Part shown: positions 62,500 through 64,000 of the stretch, one piece after another
How positions within the stretch are numbered: the stretch's first letter is position 1
How the letters are laid out: every line of letters begins with the position of its first letter
Source of the DNA: Roseateles sp. YR242
Lineage (GTDB): Bacteria > Pseudomonadota > Gammaproteobacteria > Burkholderiales > Burkholderiaceae_C
Assembly: GCF_900109745.1 (NCBI RefSeq)
Contig: NZ_FOAV01000002.1
Location: 659,729 to 723,728 of the forward strand
Length of the DNA: 64,000 nt
Direction: 5' to 3'
Notes under the pieces: model-generated
The model's database searches: none
What the model was told of the DNA's origin: nothing
What the model saw: only the letters and a program-made list of their open reading frames with translations
Translations under genes and position numbers: made by a program

Positions 62500-63648
62500 A
62501 TGCACGCCTCACCCACCGACCGCCCACGCAACTTCGGCATCGACTGCCTGAGAGGTCTGGCCATCCTGCTGGTGATCGTCCACCACCTCGCCCTGCCCTT
62601 TCGACTGCCGCTGGCGCCCAGCCTGCTCGGGCCGTGGCTGCCCAAACGCGTCATCGACTTCATCAGCTTCAACGGCTACGAGGCGGTGTTCGTCTTCTTC
62701 GTGATCTCGGGTTTCCTCATCACCACCCGTCTTCTGGAACGGGATCGGGACCTGCGCCGGATCAACCTGCGTCGTTTCTACAGCGCGCGGGCGCGGCGCA
62801 TCCTTCCACTCCTGTGCCTGGTACTGGCATGGCTGAGCCTGCTGGCGTTGCTGGGCGTGCCGGACTTCGCGCCCGGCCCGCACCAGACCTTGGCGGGCCT
62901 GCTGGGTGCCGCCCTGACCTTCACCTTCAACTGGTATGAAGGCCGTACCGGCTGGGCCCCGGCAGCCTGGGACATCCTGTGGTCGCTCTCCATCGAGGAA
63001 GTCTTCTATGTCGGCTTCCCGCTGCTGTGCCTCGCCCTGCCCCGCCGCCTGCTCGTTGCAGGCTTGGTCGTGCTGGCGCTGAGCCTGATGCCCTTGCGCT
63101 CGCTGGTGCCCATCAGCAATGAGGTGTGGTGGGAGAAGGCCTACCTGCCAGGCATGTCAGCCATTGCCTGGGGCGTGCTGACCGCGATGGCCGCCCGGCG
63201 ATGGGCCCCCCGCCAGACGGACGCTCGCGCCATGGCCCTCTTCGGCGGGTTCTGCCTGCTGCTCGTGCTGGGCTGGTCAGACCTGGTGCACCGGCATCTC
63301 TTCAAATCGGGCATGTACGGCCTGTGCCTCGGCACCAGCCTGATGCTGTGGGCCTTCCTCGCCCACCCACCCGCAGCACGTCCCATGCTGCGGTGGCTCG
63401 CGCACATGGGCCGGCTCAGTTATGAGCTGTATCTCTCCCACATGTGGATCGTGCTGGCGGCCGTGGCGCTGTACAGGGCCCAGTTCGGCGCGTCGCAGGC
63501 GTGGACGTTCGGGGTCTATCTGCCGGTGCTGCTGCTCTGCATCCCGCTGGCGATGGGGCTTGAACGGCTCACCGCCCTCACTGTCGCTTGGCCAGCACGG
63601 CTCGGCTCACGCGCGAAGCAGGCGCTCGCCCCAGCACGCCTGAAATGA
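62500..63648 (+). CDS. Acyltransferase 3 family membrane protein
   Basis: 382 residues. About ten transmembrane helices with the family's N-terminal signature RGLAILLVIVHH (the catalytic His) and VFVFFVISGFLIT, then the R-rich RRFYSARARRILP loop. These enzymes O-acetylate polysaccharides, LPS or peptidoglycan in the inner membrane. The substrate is unknown. Its 3' end overlaps the convergent HMG-CoA-lyase gene by 71 bases. Confidence 0.93.
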   Translation: MHASPTDRPRNFGIDCLRGLAILLVIVHHLALPFRLPLAPSLLGPWLPKRVIDFISFNGYEAVFVFFVISGFLITTRLLERDRDLRRINLRRFYSARARRILPLLCLVLAWLSLLALLGVPDFAPGPHQTLAGLLGAALTFTFNWYEGRTGWAPAAWDILWSLSIEEVFYVGFPLLCLALPRRLLVAGLVVLALSLMPLRSLVPISNEVWWEKAYLPGMSAIAWGVLTAMAARRWAPRQTDARAMALFGGFCLLLVLGWSDLVHRHLFKSGMYGLCLGTSLMLWAFLAHPPAARPMLRWLAHMGRLSYELYLSHMWIVLAAVALYRAQFGASQAWTFGVYLPVLLLCIPLAMGLERLTALTVAWPARLGSRAKQALAPARLK

Positions 63649-64000
63649 ATGCACCCGCATCCACCAGCCGGTCCAGGTCGATCCCGGTCTCGATGCCCAG
63701 GCCGTTGAGCATGAACACCACGTCTTCCGTCGCCACATTGCCTGTCGCGCCCTTCGCATAAGGGCAGCCTCCCAGCCCCGCCACGCTCGCGTCGAAGCTG
63801 TGAACGCCCATTTCCAGGCAGGCATAGATGTTGGTCAGCGCCTGGCCATAGGTGTCGTGGAAATGTCCACTCACCTCCACCATCGGGAAGTGCTTCAACG
63901 CACGGTCCATCGCGGCCTGCACCTGGCGCGGTGTGCCCACGCCGATGGTGTCGGCCACACCGAGATGGTCCACACCCACGGCGCGTAGCAAACCCGCCAC
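63578..64000 (-). CDS. Hydroxymethylglutaryl-CoA lyase, C-terminal part
   Basis: 140 residues visible; the gene runs off the right edge. VGVDHLGVADTIGVGTP, VSGHFHDTYGQALTNIY and the signature GLGGCPYAKGATGNVATEDVVFMLNGLG identify HMG-CoA lyase, with the catalytic Cys in GGCPYA and metal-binding His in HFHDTYG. It splits HMG-CoA to acetyl-CoA and acetoacetate in leucine degradation. Its stop lies inside the acyltransferase gene. Confidence 0.95.
   Translation of the reverse strand: MAGLLRAVGVDHLGVADTIGVGTPRQVQAAMDRALKHFPMVEVSGHFHDTYGQALTNIYACLEMGVHSFDASVAGLGGCPYAKGATGNVATEDVVFMLNGLGIETGIDLDRLVDAGAFISGVLGRAPASRVSRAVLAKRQ

Overview
The window is GC-rich and almost fully coding, with about 52 genes on both strands. 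The gene set points to a Burkholderiales betaproteobacterium. A close relative of the Roseateles/Mitsuaria/Rubrivivax group is my inference, because the window has no rRNA or other marker gene. Supporting features are an orphan Bug/TctC-type binding protein, a short eutBC pair without a microcompartment, a class II NrdJ, Ku, an RND pump under an AcrR-like repressor, and many small cysteine-rich or c-di-GMP-related proteins. I see no prophage, CRISPR array, tRNA or rRNA.

Layout. 1-8.8 kb: start of a secreted S9 peptidase, small envelope proteins, a double-length UvrA with four ATPase sites, and a single-domain response regulator. 8.8-15.6 kb: an alpha/beta hydrolase, then a malonate cluster (malonyl-CoA decarboxylase, periplasmic binding protein, malonyl-CoA synthetase). 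It is transcribed away from an unusual NtrC-like regulator that has lost the sigma-54 contact loop. 15.6-26.4 kb: membrane diguanylate cyclase, exonuclease-like protein, DedA-rhodanese fusion, ethanolamine ammonia-lyase, MFS and SulP transporters, PPK2. 26.6-35.2 kb: the most accessory part. It holds a TPR protein, a zinc-peptidase/transglutaminase pair, a decayed ImmA-PIN module behind a perfect palindrome, a reductase with its LysR regulator, an isochorismatase-like hydrolase, and Ku followed by a MerR-TPR gene that ends inside a probable IS remnant.

35.2-46 kb: SEC-C/UPF0149 protein, B12-dependent ribonucleotide reductase, degenerate GGDEF protein, EipA-like envelope protein, PilZ protein, hydrolase, molybdopterin oxidoreductase and an orphan sce7725-family protein. 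46-53.2 kb: a complete RND efflux operon with a strong terminator at one end and an AcrR-type operator plus divergent TetR gene at the other. 53.2-64 kb: a YgiQ-type radical SAM protein, yqjD/yqjE/yqjK-like stress genes split by a REC-GGDEF-EAL gene, a C25/caspase-like protease coupled to a small protein and divergent from an unknown gene, an acyltransferase, and the 3' end of HMG-CoA lyase.

How the parts connect. Malonate activation and decarboxylation yield acetyl-CoA. EutBC and NrdJ both depend on adenosylcobalamin. One cyclase, one phosphodiesterase, one dead GGDEF and one PilZ receptor form a local c-di-GMP set. No single undescribed system is proven. The best candidates are the C25 protease module, the Ku/MerR-TPR pair and the sigma-54-independent NtrC-like regulator beside the malonate genes.
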